64,000 nucleotides of DNA from Oceanicella actignis (GTDB lineage Bacteria > Pseudomonadota > Alphaproteobacteria > Rhodobacterales > Rhodobacteraceae), in assembly GCF_008124525.1 (NCBI RefSeq), contig NZ_VNHJ01000004.1, positions 124,001 through 188,000 of the forward strand. The letters are read 5' to 3'. Each line of letters begins with the position of its first letter. Position 1 is the stretch's first letter. Under the pieces are notes generated by a model. It was not told the DNA's origin, did no database searches, and saw nothing but the letters and a program-made list of their open reading frames with translations. Positions 16,314-24,724 of this stretch are shown one piece after another. Both the position numbers and the translations under genes were made by a program.

Positions 16314-18683
16314 ATGCCGAAGGATTTCGGGATCGGGGCCGCGTCGAAGCGGCGCGAGGACGTGCGGTTCCTGACGGGGAACGGCAAGTATGTGGACGAC
16401 ATCAACCTGCCGCGGCAGGCCTATGTGCATTTCCTGCGCTCGCCGGTGGCGCATGGGCGCATCCGTTCGATCGACGTGTCGGCGGCGGCGGCGGCGCCGG
16501 GGGTGCTGCGGGTGTTCACGGGCGAGGACTTCAAGGATGTGGGCGGGCTGCCCTGCGGCTGGCAGGTGACGGACAAGCACGGCCAGCCGATGAAGGAGCC
16601 GCCGCACCCGGTGCTGGCGCAGGGCAAGGTGCGCCATGTGGGCGACCCGATCGCGGCGGTGGTGGCCGAGACGCGGGCGCAGGCGCGCGCGGCGGCCGAG
16701 CTGATCGCGCTCGACATCGAGGAGCTTCCGGCGGTGGTGGACATGCGCGCCGCGCTCGAGCCGGGCGCGCCGCTGGTGCATGACGAGCTGGGCGACAATC
16801 TGTGCTACGACTGGGGCTTCGTCGAGGAGAACAAGCCCGCGGTGGACGAGGCCTTCGCGCGCGCGCACCATGTGACGACGCTCGAGCTGACGAACAACCG
16901 CCTGGTGGCGAACCCGATGGAGCCGCGCGCGGCGATCGGCGACTACGACCCCTCGACGGACGAGCACACGCTCTACACCACCTCGCAGAACCCGCATGTG
17001 ATCCGGCTGCTGATGGGGGCCTTCGTGCTGGGCATTCCCGAGCACAAGCTGCGCGTGGTGGCGCCGGATGTGGGCGGCGGCTTCGGGACCAAGATCTTCC
17101 ACTACGCCGAAGAGGCCTTCTGCACCTTCGCGGCCAAGGCGCTGCGCCGGCCGGTGAAGTGGACGGCGGACCGCTCGGAGGCGTTCATGTCGGACGCGCA
17201 CGGGCGCGACCACGTGACGAAGATCGAGCTGGCGCTGGACGAGAACGGCAAGTTCCTGGCGCTGCGCACCGACACGCTGGCCAACATGGGCGCGTATCTG
17301 TCGACCTTCGCGCCCTCGGTGCCGACCTGGCTGCACGGGACGCTGATGGCGGGCAACTACACCACGCCGCTGATCCATGTGAACGTGCGCGCGGTGTTCA
17401 CCAACACCGTGCCGGTGGACGCCTATCGCGGGGCGGGCCGACCCGAGGCCACCTTCCAGCTCGAGCGCGTCATCGACAAGGCCGCGCGCGAGATGGGCAT
17501 CGACCCGGTCGAGCTGCGCCGGCGCAACTTCATCAAGCCCGACCAGTTCCCCTACCAGACGCCGGTGGCGCTGACCTACGACACGGGCAATTACGACGCC
17601 ACCATGGACAAGGTGCTGCAGATGTGCGACCGCGACGGCTTCGCGGCGCGGCGCGCCGAGGCGGCCGCGCGCGGCAAGCTGCGCGGGCTGGGCATCGCCA
17701 GCTACATCGAGGCCTGCGGCATCGCGCCCTCGAACCTGGTCGGCCAGCTGGGCGCGCGCGCGGGCCTTTACGAGAGCGCGACCGTGCGCGTCAATCCCAC
17801 GGGCTCGATCTCGGTCTACACCGGCTCGCATTCCCACGGACAGGGGCACGAGACCACCTTCCCGCAGGTCATCGCGCAGATGATCGGCATCCCCGAGGAC
17901 CAGATCGAGATCGTCCATGGCGACACCTCGAAGATCCCCATGGGCATGGGCACCTACGGCTCGCGCTCGCTGGCGGTGGGCGGCTCGGCCATGGTCCGCG
18001 CCGCCGAGAAGGTGATCGCCAAGGCGCGCAAGATCGCCGCCCATCTGATGGAGGCCGCCGAGGGCGACGTCGAGCTGGCCGACGGGCGCTTCACCGTCAA
18101 GGGCACCGACAAGTCCGTGGCCTGGACCGACGTCACCCTGGCCGCCTACGTGCCCCACAACTACCCGCTCGAAGAGATCGAGCCCGGCCTTGAGGAGACC
18201 GCCTTCTACGATCCCTCGAACTTCACCTACCCCGCCGGCGCCTATGCCTGCGAGGTCGAGGTCGACCCCGAGACCGGCAAGGTCGAGGTCGTCGGCTTCT
18301 GGGCCGCGGACGATTTCGGCAACGTCGTCAACCCCATGATCGTCGCCGGCCAGGTCCATGGCGGCGTCGCCCAGGGCATCGGCCAGGCCATGCTCGAGCG
18401 CGCCGTCTACGACGCCAACGGCCAGCTGCTGACCGGCTCCTACATGGACTACGCCATGCCGCGCGCCTCCGACCTGCCCTTCATCGAGGTCGACCACAGC
18501 TGCGCCACCCCCTGCACCCACAACCCGCTGGGGGTCAAGGGCTGCGGCGAGGCCGGCGCCATCGGCGCCCCGCCCGCGCTGGTCAACGCCGTGCTCGACG
18601 CCCTCAACGCCGGCGGCTTCAAGGTCGATCACATCGACATGCCCCTGACCCCCGACCGGGTCTGGGCCGCCATGCACGGCTGA
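16314..18683 (+). CDS. coxL: Molybdenum hydroxylase large subunit, form II CoxL-like
   Basis: The 789-residue protein has the xanthine dehydrogenase/CoxL architecture and binds a molybdopterin cytosine dinucleotide cofactor. The active-site loop at about 370-376 reads AYRGAGR, which is form II; true CO dehydrogenases (form I) have AYRCSFR. A C-terminal [12 protein letters not shown] carries the catalytic glutamate. The form II clade includes enzymes of uncertain substrate, so CO oxidation should not be assumed. A 133-bp spacer separates it from coxS. GGGAGGA precedes the ATG. Codon choice changes along the gene, from G-ending to C-ending. Confidence 0.93.
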   Translation: MPKDFGIGAASKRREDVRFLTGNGKYVDDINLPRQAYVHFLRSPVAHGRIRSIDVSAAAAAPGVLRVFTGEDFKDVGGLPCGWQVTDKHGQPMKEPPHPVLAQGKVRHVGDPIAAVVAETRAQARAAAELIALDIEELPAVVDMRAALEPGAPLVHDELGDNLCYDWGFVEENKPAVDEAFARAHHVTTLELTNNRLVANPMEPRAAIGDYDPSTDEHTLYTTSQNPHVIRLLMGAFVLGIPEHKLRVVAPDVGGGFGTKIFHYAEEAFCTFAAKALRRPVKWTADRSEAFMSDAHGRDHVTKIELALDENGKFLALRTDTLANMGAYLSTFAPSVPTWLHGTLMAGNYTTPLIHVNVRAVFTNTVPVDAYRGAGRPEATFQLERVIDKAAREMGIDPVELRRRNFIKPDQFPYQTPVALTYDTGNYDATMDKVLQMCDRDGFAARRAEAAARGKLRGLGIASYIEACGIAPSNLVGQLGARAGLYESATVRVNPTGSISVYTGSHSHGQGHETTFPQVIAQMIGIPEDQIEIVHGDTSKIPMGMGTYGSRSLAVGGSAMVRAAEKVIAKARKIAAHLMEAAEGDVELADGRFTVKGTDKSVAWTDVTLAAYVPHNYPLEEIEPGLEETAFYDPSNFTYPAGAYACEVEVDPETGKVEVVGFWAADDFGNVVNPMIVAGQVHGGVAQGIGQAMLERAVYDANGQLLTGSYMDYAMPRASDLPFIEVDHSCATPCTHNPLGVKGCGEAGAIGAPPALVNAVLDALNAGGFKVDHIDMPLTPDRVWAAMHG

Positions 18684-18690
18684 CCCCGCC

Positions 18691-18714
18691 CCGCGGCCCC
18701 GCCCGGGGCCGCGG
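18691..18714 (+). other. Hairpin in the coxL-coxM spacer
   Basis: CCGCGGCCCC (18691-18700) and GGGGCCGCGG (18705-18714) form a perfect 10-bp stem with a 4-nt loop. No T-tract follows, so it is more likely an mRNA-stability or attenuation element than a full terminator. Confidence 0.5.
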
Positions 18715-18770
18715 CTTCGTCCATTCCGCGCGCGCGCCCCGCGCCGCGCCCCGCTCCGCAGGAGACCCGC

Positions 18771-19562
18771 ATGCACGCCTTCGAATTCGTCAAGCCCGCC
18801 TCGCTGGCCGACGCCGTCGCCGCCCTGCGCGCCGATCCCGAAGCCCGCCCCCTGAGCGGCGGCCAGACCCTCATCCCCACCCTCAAGCAGCGCCTCGCCC
18901 AGCCCTCGCGCCTGGTCTCGCTCGCCGGCATGCCCGAGCTGACCGGCGTCTCGGCCGAGAACGGCGCGCTCACCATCGGCGCCGCCACCCCCCACGCCGT
19001 CGTCGCCCGCGAGGCCGCCCAGGCCTTCCCCGCCCTGGCGCGCCTGGCCGCCGGCATCGGCGATCCGGCCGTGCGCAACCGCGGCACCATCGGCGGATCG
19101 CTGGCCAACAACGATCCCTCGGCATGCTATCCCGCCGCCGTGCTGGGAACCGGCGCCGCCATCGTCACCGACCGGCGCGAGATCGCCGCCGACGACTTCT
19201 TCGAGGGCATGTTCGCCACCGCCCTCGAAGAGGACGAGATCATCGCCCGCGTCCGCTTCCCCATCCCCGCCGCCGCCGACTACCAGAAGTTCGAGCAGCC
19301 CGCCTCGCGCTTCGCCCTCGTCGGCGTCTTCGTCGCCCGCTACGACGACCATGTCCGCGTCGCCGTCACCGGCGCGTCCGAAAACGGCGTCTTCCGCTGG
19401 ACCGAGGCCGAACAGGCCCTGCGCGAGAACTTCGCCCCCGAAGCCCTCGACGGCCTCGCCCTCAGCCCGGACGGCATGATCGAGGACATCCACGGAACCG
19501 CAGCATACCGCGCCCACCTCGCCGCCGTCCTCACCAGACGCGCCGTCAAAAACGCAAACTGA
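18771..19562 (+). CDS. coxM: Molybdenum hydroxylase medium subunit, FAD-binding
   Basis: The 263-residue subunit has the two FAD-binding motifs of this family: LSGGQTLIPTLK near residues 26-37 and TIGGSLANNDPSA near 108-120. It takes electrons from CoxS and passes them to quinone or another acceptor. AGGAGACCCGC precedes the ATG. The gene order S-L-M differs from the classical coxMSL order, and no coxD, coxE or coxF maturation gene is present in this window. Confidence 0.93.
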   Translation: MHAFEFVKPASLADAVAALRADPEARPLSGGQTLIPTLKQRLAQPSRLVSLAGMPELTGVSAENGALTIGAATPHAVVAREAAQAFPALARLAAGIGDPAVRNRGTIGGSLANNDPSACYPAAVLGTGAAIVTDRREIAADDFFEGMFATALEEDEIIARVRFPIPAAADYQKFEQPASRFALVGVFVARYDDHVRVAVTGASENGVFRWTEAEQALRENFAPEALDGLALSPDGMIEDIHGTAAYRAHLAAVLTRRAVKNAN

Positions 19563-19570
19563 AACAAACG

Positions 19571-19597
19571 CGCCGGCGGGACAACTTCCCGCCGGCG
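19571..19597 (+). terminator. Strong hairpin after coxM
   Basis: CGCCGGCGGGA (19571-19581) and TCCCGCCGGCG (19587-19597) form a perfect 11-bp stem with a 5-nt loop. There is no T-run, so termination would be weak or factor-assisted. It sits 9 bp after the coxM stop and 26 bp before the next gene. Confidence 0.55.
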
Positions 19598-19622
19598 TCA
19601 TAGTGCAGGCCGCGGAGGTTCC

Positions 19623-20531
19623 ATGCCCCTTTCCATGAACCGAGAGGTCTTCGTGACCTGCGCCGTCACCGGCTCGGGGGCGACGCAGGATCGCAGCCCG
19701 CATGTGCCGCGCTCGCCCGAACAGATCGCGCGCAGCGCCATCGAGGCCGCGCGCGCCGGGGCCGCGGTGGTCCATTGCCATGTGCGCGATCCACGCTCCG
19801 GCGCGCCCGCGCGCGACCGGGCGCTTTACCGCGAGGTGACCGAGCGCATCCGCGCCGCCGACGTCGACGTGGTGCTGAACCTGACGGCGGGCATGGGCGG
19901 CGATCTGTTCTTCGACGGGACCGAGGCGATGGACCGCATGTCGCCGCGCTCGGACATGGCGGGGGCGGCCGAGCGCGTGGCGCACATCCTCGAATGCCGG
20001 CCCGAGATCTGCACCCTGGACTGCGGCACGATGAACTTCGCCGAGTCCGATTACGTCATGGTCAACACGCCGGGCATGCTGCGCGACATGGCCCGGCGCA
20101 TGACCGAGGCCGGCGTGCGCATCGAGATCGAGGCCTTCGACACGGGCCATCTGTGGTTCGCGCGCCAGCTGGTCGAGGAAGGCGCCATCCCCGAGCCGGT
20201 TCTGGCGCAGCTGTGCATGGGCGTGCCCTGGGGCGCGCCGGACGATCTGAACACCTTTCTCGCCATGGTCAACAACGTGCCGGCGGGCTGGACCTGGTCC
20301 GCCTTCGCGCTGGGCCGCCACCAGATGCCCTATGTGGCGGCGGCGGTTCTGGCGGGGGGCAATGTGCGCGTGGGGCTTGAGGACAATCTCTGGCTCGAGC
20401 GCGGGGTCCTGGCCGACAACGCGCAGCTGGTCGAGCGCGCGGTGGGCATCATCGAGCGCATGGGCGCCCGGGTGATCGGCCCGGACGAGGTGCGCGCGCG
20501 GCTCGGTCTGACCAGGCGCGATCCGCTGTGA
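19623..20531 (+). CDS. BKACE-family beta-keto acid cleavage enzyme, probable 3-dehydrocarnitine cleavage
   Basis: The 302-residue protein belongs to the DUF849/BKACE family, which condenses a beta-keto acid with acetyl-CoA and cleaves it. Seen motifs are VTCAVTGSG, the zinc-binding HCHVRD near residue 52, LNLTAG, and IEIEAFDTGHL. The next gene is an L-carnitine dehydrogenase whose product is 3-dehydrocarnitine, so cleavage to betainyl-CoA and acetoacetate is the likely reaction. GGAGG precedes the ATG. The stop overlaps the GTG start of the dehydrogenase gene. Confidence 0.9.
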   Translation: MPLSMNREVFVTCAVTGSGATQDRSPHVPRSPEQIARSAIEAARAGAAVVHCHVRDPRSGAPARDRALYREVTERIRAADVDVVLNLTAGMGGDLFFDGTEAMDRMSPRSDMAGAAERVAHILECRPEICTLDCGTMNFAESDYVMVNTPGMLRDMARRMTEAGVRIEIEAFDTGHLWFARQLVEEGAIPEPVLAQLCMGVPWGAPDDLNTFLAMVNNVPAGWTWSAFALGRHQMPYVAAAVLAGGNVRVGLEDNLWLERGVLADNAQLVERAVGIIERMGARVIGPDEVRARLGLTRRDPL

Positions 20532-21835
20532 CGCCGCCCGCCGCCACGGGCGCCGCGCCGGGGCGCGCGGCGATCATCGGCGCGGGGGTGATCGGCGCCG
20601 GCTGGGCGGCGCGCTTTGCGCTGAACGGCTGGGACGTGGCGGTGCATGACCCGAGCCCGGACGCCCCGCGCGCCATCGCGCGCTGCATGGACAATGCGCG
20701 GGCCGCCTGGGGCGCGCTGTTCGATGCGCCGCTGCCGCCCGAGGGGCGCGTCGTCTTTGCGCGTTCCATCGCCGAGGCCGTCGAAGGCGCCGATTACATT
20801 CAGGAGAGCGTGTCCGAATCGCTCGATCTCAAGCGCCGCATCTTCGCCGACATCCAGGCGGTCGCGCCCGATGCGCCGCTCGGCTCCTCGACCTCGGGCT
20901 TCACCCCGAGCGACCTGCAGCGGGGGGCGCGGGCGCCGGGTTCGATCCTTGTCGCGCACCCCTTCAACCCGGTCTATCTGCTGCCGCTGGTCGAGACCGT
21001 GGGATCGGCGCAGACCGATCCGGCGCTCATGGACGCGGCGGAGGAAATCCTGCGCGGCCTTGGCATGTTCCCGCTGCGCCTGCGCAAGGAGATCGACGCG
21101 CATATCGCCGACCGCCTGCTCGAAGCCGTCTGGCGCGAGGCGCTCTGGCTCGTGCGCGACGGCGTCGCCACCACCGAAGAGATCGACGAGGCCATCCGTC
21201 TGGGCTTCGGCCTTCGCTGGGCGCAGATGGGGCTGTTCGAAACCTACCGCATCGCGGGGGGCGAGGCGGGGATGAGGCACTTCCTCGCCCAGTTCGGCCC
21301 CTGCCTCGCCCTGCCCTGGACCCGGCTGACCGACGTGCCGCCTTTCGACGAGCGCCTGGTCGAATTGATCGCCGCGCAATCCGACGCGCAGTCGGGCCGA
21401 TGGACGATCGCCGAACTCGAACGAATCCGCGATTCCAATCTGACGGCCTTCCTGCGCGCCCTGCGCCGCGCGGATTGGGGGGCGGGTAAGCTGGTCGCGG
21501 CGCATGAAGGCAGGATGCGCGCGGTGGCGGCGGCGGATCGGTTCCGCGTCCCGGCGGGAGAGAACGGCGCGCCGGATCCCGGCTGGCCGCTGGCCATCGC
21601 AGCCAAGGCCCTTCGCGCCGCATTGGCCGGATGGGACGATGCGCCGGCCGAAAGGTGGACGGCAACGCAGAGCCTCGTCGAACAGAACCGAGCGCCCCGG
21701 CCTGCAGCGCTGGTCACGGCGCGATGCCGTCTTGAGCCGCAAAGCGGCGAGGCGTTGCAGGCCATCGTCGCCATCGTCGACGAGGACGGCCCTCTTGCGC
21801 GGGTCGAACAGACGCTGGTTCGCGAGCGCAGCTGA
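20528..21835 (+). CDS. L-carnitine 3-dehydrogenase with a C-terminal extension
   Basis: The 435-residue protein belongs to the 3-hydroxyacyl-CoA dehydrogenase family. A Rossmann NAD site reads IIGAGVIGAGWAARFA (about 15-30), and AHPFNPVYLLPLVE carries the catalytic His. The match is to carnitine dehydrogenases, which oxidise L-carnitine to 3-dehydrocarnitine. The start is a GTG overlapping the BKACE stop (GTGA). The core ends near residue 320. The remaining 110 residues end in a strand-rich segment that weakly resembles the last part of a hotdog thioesterase; related proteins are sometimes fused to the betainyl-CoA thioesterase. That resemblance is tentative. Confidence 0.88.
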   Translation: MTPPAATGAAPGRAAIIGAGVIGAGWAARFALNGWDVAVHDPSPDAPRAIARCMDNARAAWGALFDAPLPPEGRVVFARSIAEAVEGADYIQESVSESLDLKRRIFADIQAVAPDAPLGSSTSGFTPSDLQRGARAPGSILVAHPFNPVYLLPLVETVGSAQTDPALMDAAEEILRGLGMFPLRLRKEIDAHIADRLLEAVWREALWLVRDGVATTEEIDEAIRLGFGLRWAQMGLFETYRIAGGEAGMRHFLAQFGPCLALPWTRLTDVPPFDERLVELIAAQSDAQSGRWTIAELERIRDSNLTAFLRALRRADWGAGKLVAAHEGRMRAVAAADRFRVPAGENGAPDPGWPLAIAAKALRAALAGWDDAPAERWTATQSLVEQNRAPRPAALVTARCRLEPQSGEALQAIVAIVDEDGPLARVEQTLVRERS

Positions 21836-21843
21836 CGCCGCGC

Positions 21844-21930
21844 GGGGGCTGCGCGCCCCCGCACCCCGCGCCCAAGGGGACGCACGCGCCCCCTTGGGGA
21901 TCCCCCGTGGATATTTGCGGACAGATGAAG
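21844..21930 (+). terminator. 3'-end element after the carnitine dehydrogenase gene: two hairpins plus a conserved box
   Basis: Three parts lie in order. A GGGGGC-TGCGC-GCCCCC hairpin is at 21844-21860. A CCCAAGGGG / CCCCTTGGG stem is at 21871-21898. Then 21902-21930 holds CCCCCGTGG followed by ATATTTGCGGACAGATGAAG. The same box in reverse orientation lies at the 3' end of the convergent cytochrome gene. There is no T-run, so its role in termination or 3'-end protection is inferred from position. Confidence 0.6.
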
Positions 21931-22008
21931 AAGGGTTTCGTTAACCGTCTCGCGGCATGATCGGGTTGCGGTACAGGCGGGGACGCCGATGACCGCGACA
22001 GGTGAAGT

Positions 22009-22044
22009 CGCCCGGTCCCGTTTGGGATCGGGCGCATTTCTTTT
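22009..22044 (+). terminator. Rho-independent terminator of a possible small transcript
   Basis: CGCCCGGTCCC (22009-22019) pairs with GGGATCGGGCG (22024-22034) across a GTTT loop, with one G-U pair. ATTTCTTTT follows. This is a good intrinsic terminator reading rightwards, but it lies 174 bp past the carnitine dehydrogenase stop and beyond that gene's own 3' element, so it may end a separate small RNA starting near 21930-21970. Confidence 0.65.
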
Positions 22045-22047
22045 CGA

Positions 22048-22123
22048 CTTCATCTGTCCGCAAATATCCTCGGGGGTGAACTGGCCGAAGGCCAGGAGGG
22101 GGCGGAAGCCCCCCTTTGCGCGC
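22048..22123 (-). terminator. 3'-end element after the cytochrome c gene, mirror copy of 21844-21930
   Basis: Reading leftward-to-rightward along the minus-strand transcript, the cytochrome stop is followed by a GGGGGC / GCCCCC hairpin, a GGCC-TTCG-type GGCC hairpin, and CCCCCGAGG with ATATTTGCGGACAGATGAAG (22048-22076 on the plus strand, reversed). The 29-bp box matches the other copy at 28 positions. The two copies sit in inverted orientation 117 bp apart. Confidence 0.6.
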
Positions 22124-22555
22124 TCAACGGATGCCGTTCGCGGCCTGCAGCTCGCGAATGTAGCGCACGATCAGCTTCACTTCGCCCGGCGTCACGTCCG
22201 CGACCGGCGGCATGTCACCGAACGGCCAGTGATGCGCTCGCACTCCATTTTGCGCCGCCAGCAGAAAGGCCAGGTCGCCATGGTGGCCCGGCGCATAGAT
22301 CCGATGGACCAAGGGCGGCGCGATTCCGGCGCGGCCGGCCGCATTTTCTCCATGGCAGGTCGCGCAGCGGGCGTCGAAGGCTCGCTTGCCCATCTGCGCC
22401 TCGGGCGACGGCGACTGCGGCAGGCGCACTTTCGCAAGGGGCGCGCCTTCGACCTCAGCCGTGGCGGCCGAGCCCTCGTCGCTTGGACCCCACGCCTGCC
22501 AGATGACGACGCCGCCGACAAGCGCGGCGGCGAGCGCGGCTGGAATGAGCCTCAT
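22124..22555 (-). CDS. Membrane-anchored or exported monohaem cytochrome c
   Basis: The 143-residue product begins with MRLIPAALAAALVGGVVIW, an uncleaved anchor or signal peptide. One haem site, CATCH, lies in FDARCATCHGENAAG near residues 60-75. A later HWPFGDMPP probably supplies the axial Met. It would carry electrons in the periplasm; the partners are unknown and no oxidase lies nearby. The ATG at 22555 is chosen because AGGAGGG precedes it; upstream codons are not plausible. It converges on the carnitine dehydrogenase gene. Confidence 0.88.
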   Translation of the reverse strand: MRLIPAALAAALVGGVVIWQAWGPSDEGSAATAEVEGAPLAKVRLPQSPSPEAQMGKRAFDARCATCHGENAAGRAGIAPPLVHRIYAPGHHGDLAFLLAAQNGVRAHHWPFGDMPPVADVTPGEVKLIVRYIRELQAANGIR

Positions 22556-22661
22556 GAAACCCTCCTGCGCAACGGCCTGAACGCTCCGCCCAAGGGGGCG
22601 GAGCGAGGGCAGGCTGCGCCATCCAGCCGCTGGAAGGTCAAGCGAAAACGGCCGCCGGGGC

Positions 22662-23576
22662 TCACACGAAGATGAAGTCCGACGCATCCAGCGATGCGGC
22701 GTCGACATCGAGAAGCGTGATCTCGGTCCCCGATGCGAGCGTCACCACCGCGCCATCCGCGCCATTCGCGATGGTCAGATCGTCGAAGCTCGCGCCCGCG
22801 ATGCGGATCCGATCGAAACCATCGTCGAAATCGGCGATGACGTCGGATCCCTCGTTGGCGCGGCCGTTGAAGATGAACAGGTCCGCGCCCAGTCCGCCGT
22901 CAAGAAAATCGTCCCCGCGACCGCCATTGAGCCTGTCGGCGCCGCGCCCGCCCCACAGCATGTCGCGCCCGCCGCCGCCGACCGCCAGGTCCTGGCCGCG
23001 CCCGCCTTCCAGCATGTCGGCGCCGGCGCCGCCGAAGAGCTTGTCATTGCCCCCGCCGCCGGCAAGGGCGTCGGCCCCTCCGTTGCCGACCATCTTGTCG
23101 GCCGCATCGCCGCCCTGCAAGAGGTCGTCATACGCGCTGCCCTTCAGCGTGACCGGCTTGAGGGGCGACACCGCGTCAAGATGGAACACCCCCGCGACCG
23201 CCTGGGTGGCGTCGATCGTCCAGGCGTATTGCGCGAACAGCGCATCGAGCTGCCCCGTGTCGTAAGGCGAATTGACGGCGTCGAGCGCGGCCACGAAGGT
23301 CGGGAAATCCAGGGAGATCCCGGTGATCTGGGCCTGGATCCCGTTCTCCTTGAAGGTCATGGAGGTGATCGTTCCGCCGGTTGGCTCCTCCGTGACGGGA
23401 TCGAGGCTGAAGCCGGTCCCCAACGCGATCACCCGCGCATGCGTCGCGGGATTGACGGCGACGATCTTGGTCGCGCTGGACAATCGGACCTCCATGTCCG
23501 CGGCCAAGCCGTCGCCGTCGAAAAAGCCGCGGTCGAACCAGAACCGGTCCGGTCCGAAATAGGTGATCTTCGCCAT
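22662..23576 (-). CDS. RTX-type calcium-binding protein, paralogue A
   Basis: The 304-residue protein has an N-terminal domain of unknown function (about 1-145) starting MAKITYFGPDRFWFD, then an RTX region (about 150-230) of GGxGxDxLxGG nonapeptides such as GGAGADMLEGG and GGRGDDFLDGG. The C terminus ends DASDFIFV, like many type I secretion substrates. Nonapeptides fold into a calcium-binding beta-roll outside the cell. GGAGGAG precedes the ATG. It is 106 bp upstream of the cytochrome c gene on the same strand. It is clearly paralogous to the gene at 23706-24635. No type I secretion genes lie in this window. Confidence 0.88.
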   Translation of the reverse strand: MAKITYFGPDRFWFDRGFFDGDGLAADMEVRLSSATKIVAVNPATHARVIALGTGFSLDPVTEEPTGGTITSMTFKENGIQAQITGISLDFPTFVAALDAVNSPYDTGQLDALFAQYAWTIDATQAVAGVFHLDAVSPLKPVTLKGSAYDDLLQGGDAADKMVGNGGADALAGGGGNDKLFGGAGADMLEGGRGQDLAVGGGGRDMLWGGRGADRLNGGRGDDFLDGGLGADLFIFNGRANEGSDVIADFDDGFDRIRIAGASFDDLTIANGADGAVVTLASGTEITLLDVDAASLDASDFIFV

Positions 23577-23705
23577 CCTCTTCGCTCCTCCTGCGCCGCT
23601 TCGCGCGGCCGATTGCTATGCGCAGCATGAATCGCCGCGCGTTCAGTCTCATTGATCGGAATCAATCATCCATGCGTCGCGCCGGCCAGACCGCGGAGGC
23701 GCCGT

Positions 23706-24635
23706 TCAGACGAAGATGAAATCGCCCGCGTCGATGTCGTTCACGTCCACGCCCTGCAAGGTCACGGTCGTGCCGGTCTCGAGGGCGATCACGGTCTGCG
23801 TCGCGTCGCCCGCGATGGTCAGATCCTCGAAGCGCAAGCCGGCGCCGATGCGGATGTGATCGCGGCCGCTCTCGAAGTCGAAGATGAGGTCATGGCCCTC
23901 ATATCCGCGGCCGGCGAAAATGAACACGTCGCGCCCGGCGTCGCCGAGCATGCGGTCGTCGCCCTCGCCGCCGCGGATGCGGTCGGCGCCCCTGCCGCCG
24001 CTGATCCAGTCGCTGCCCGCGCCGCCCAGGATCAGGTCGCGCCCGTCCTCGCCGTAAAGCGTGTCGTCGCCCCCGCCGCCATAGACCTTGTCGGCGCGCG
24101 CGCCGCCGCGCAGCGTGTCGGCGCCGCCCTTGCCGAACAGCCGGTCCGAGGCCGCGCCGGCGCTCAGATCGTCGGCGAAGGGGCTGCCCTTGAACACCAC
24201 CGGCCGCGTCTCGGCGATCTGGCCGAACGCCACGCCCGAGGCCGGCCCCCTGGCGTCGCGCGCGTCCACCGTCCAAGGCTGCTGCTCGATGAACGGGTCA
24301 AGCTGCCCCGCATCGCGGCCCGTGGCGACGGCGTCGGCCAGGGCGGGGCCGAAGGCGGCCGCGTCCCAGTCCAGATTGACGATTTTGGCCTGGAGCTGCC
24401 CGTTCTGGCGCAGCGCCACCTCGTGGATGGCGCCGTCGATCAGCGTGCCGTCCTGCGCATCATAGGCGAAGCCGGTTCCCTTGAGGACGATGCGCACCTC
24501 GGTCGCGGGGTTGCGCGCGATGATCCGCGTCTCGCTTGCCGAAAGGGTCTCGAGCTCGGCGAAGGCGCGGGGCCATGCCGTGTAGGCGTCGCTCAGGATG
24601 CGGCCGTTGGGACCGTAATAGTTCAGCGTGGCCAT
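23706..24635 (-). CDS. RTX-type calcium-binding protein, paralogue B
   Basis: The 309-residue protein matches paralogue A in layout: an N-terminal domain starting MATLNYYGPNGRI, RTX repeats from about residue 160 to 240 (GGGGDDTLYGEDG, GGRGADRIRGG) and the end DAGDFIFV. Shared motifs outside the repeats, such as DAGQLD / DTGQLD and DLTIAxGA / DLTIAGDA, show tandem duplication followed by divergence. It is likely secreted by a type I system encoded elsewhere. A 129-bp spacer separates it from paralogue A, so each may have its own promoter. Confidence 0.88.
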   Translation of the reverse strand: MATLNYYGPNGRILSDAYTAWPRAFAELETLSASETRIIARNPATEVRIVLKGTGFAYDAQDGTLIDGAIHEVALRQNGQLQAKIVNLDWDAAAFGPALADAVATGRDAGQLDPFIEQQPWTVDARDARGPASGVAFGQIAETRPVVFKGSPFADDLSAGAASDRLFGKGGADTLRGGARADKVYGGGGDDTLYGEDGRDLILGGAGSDWISGGRGADRIRGGEGDDRMLGDAGRDVFIFAGRGYEGHDLIFDFESGRDHIRIGAGLRFEDLTIAGDATQTVIALETGTTVTLQGVDVNDIDAGDFIFV

Positions 24636-24724
24636 GCGCCCCCCCGTCCTTGGGCATGTCCGGGCGCCGCGCGCCCTCGATGACCCAAGGTTAACGCCGG
24701 GCGCCGCCTCGGATCAAGGCGCGT

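Noticed and set aside
16314-18683. Genuine CO dehydrogenase (form I CoxL)
   Set aside because: The active-site loop is AYRGAGR, not AYRCSFR, so form I is ruled out from the sequence.
13662-20321. A 2219-codon open frame on the minus strand
   Set aside because: It is antisense to a string of well-supported genes (SoxYZ-like, hydrolase, coxGSLM, BKACE). Its translation is low complexity with His/Arg/Gly bias and no domains. Very high GC makes such frames common.
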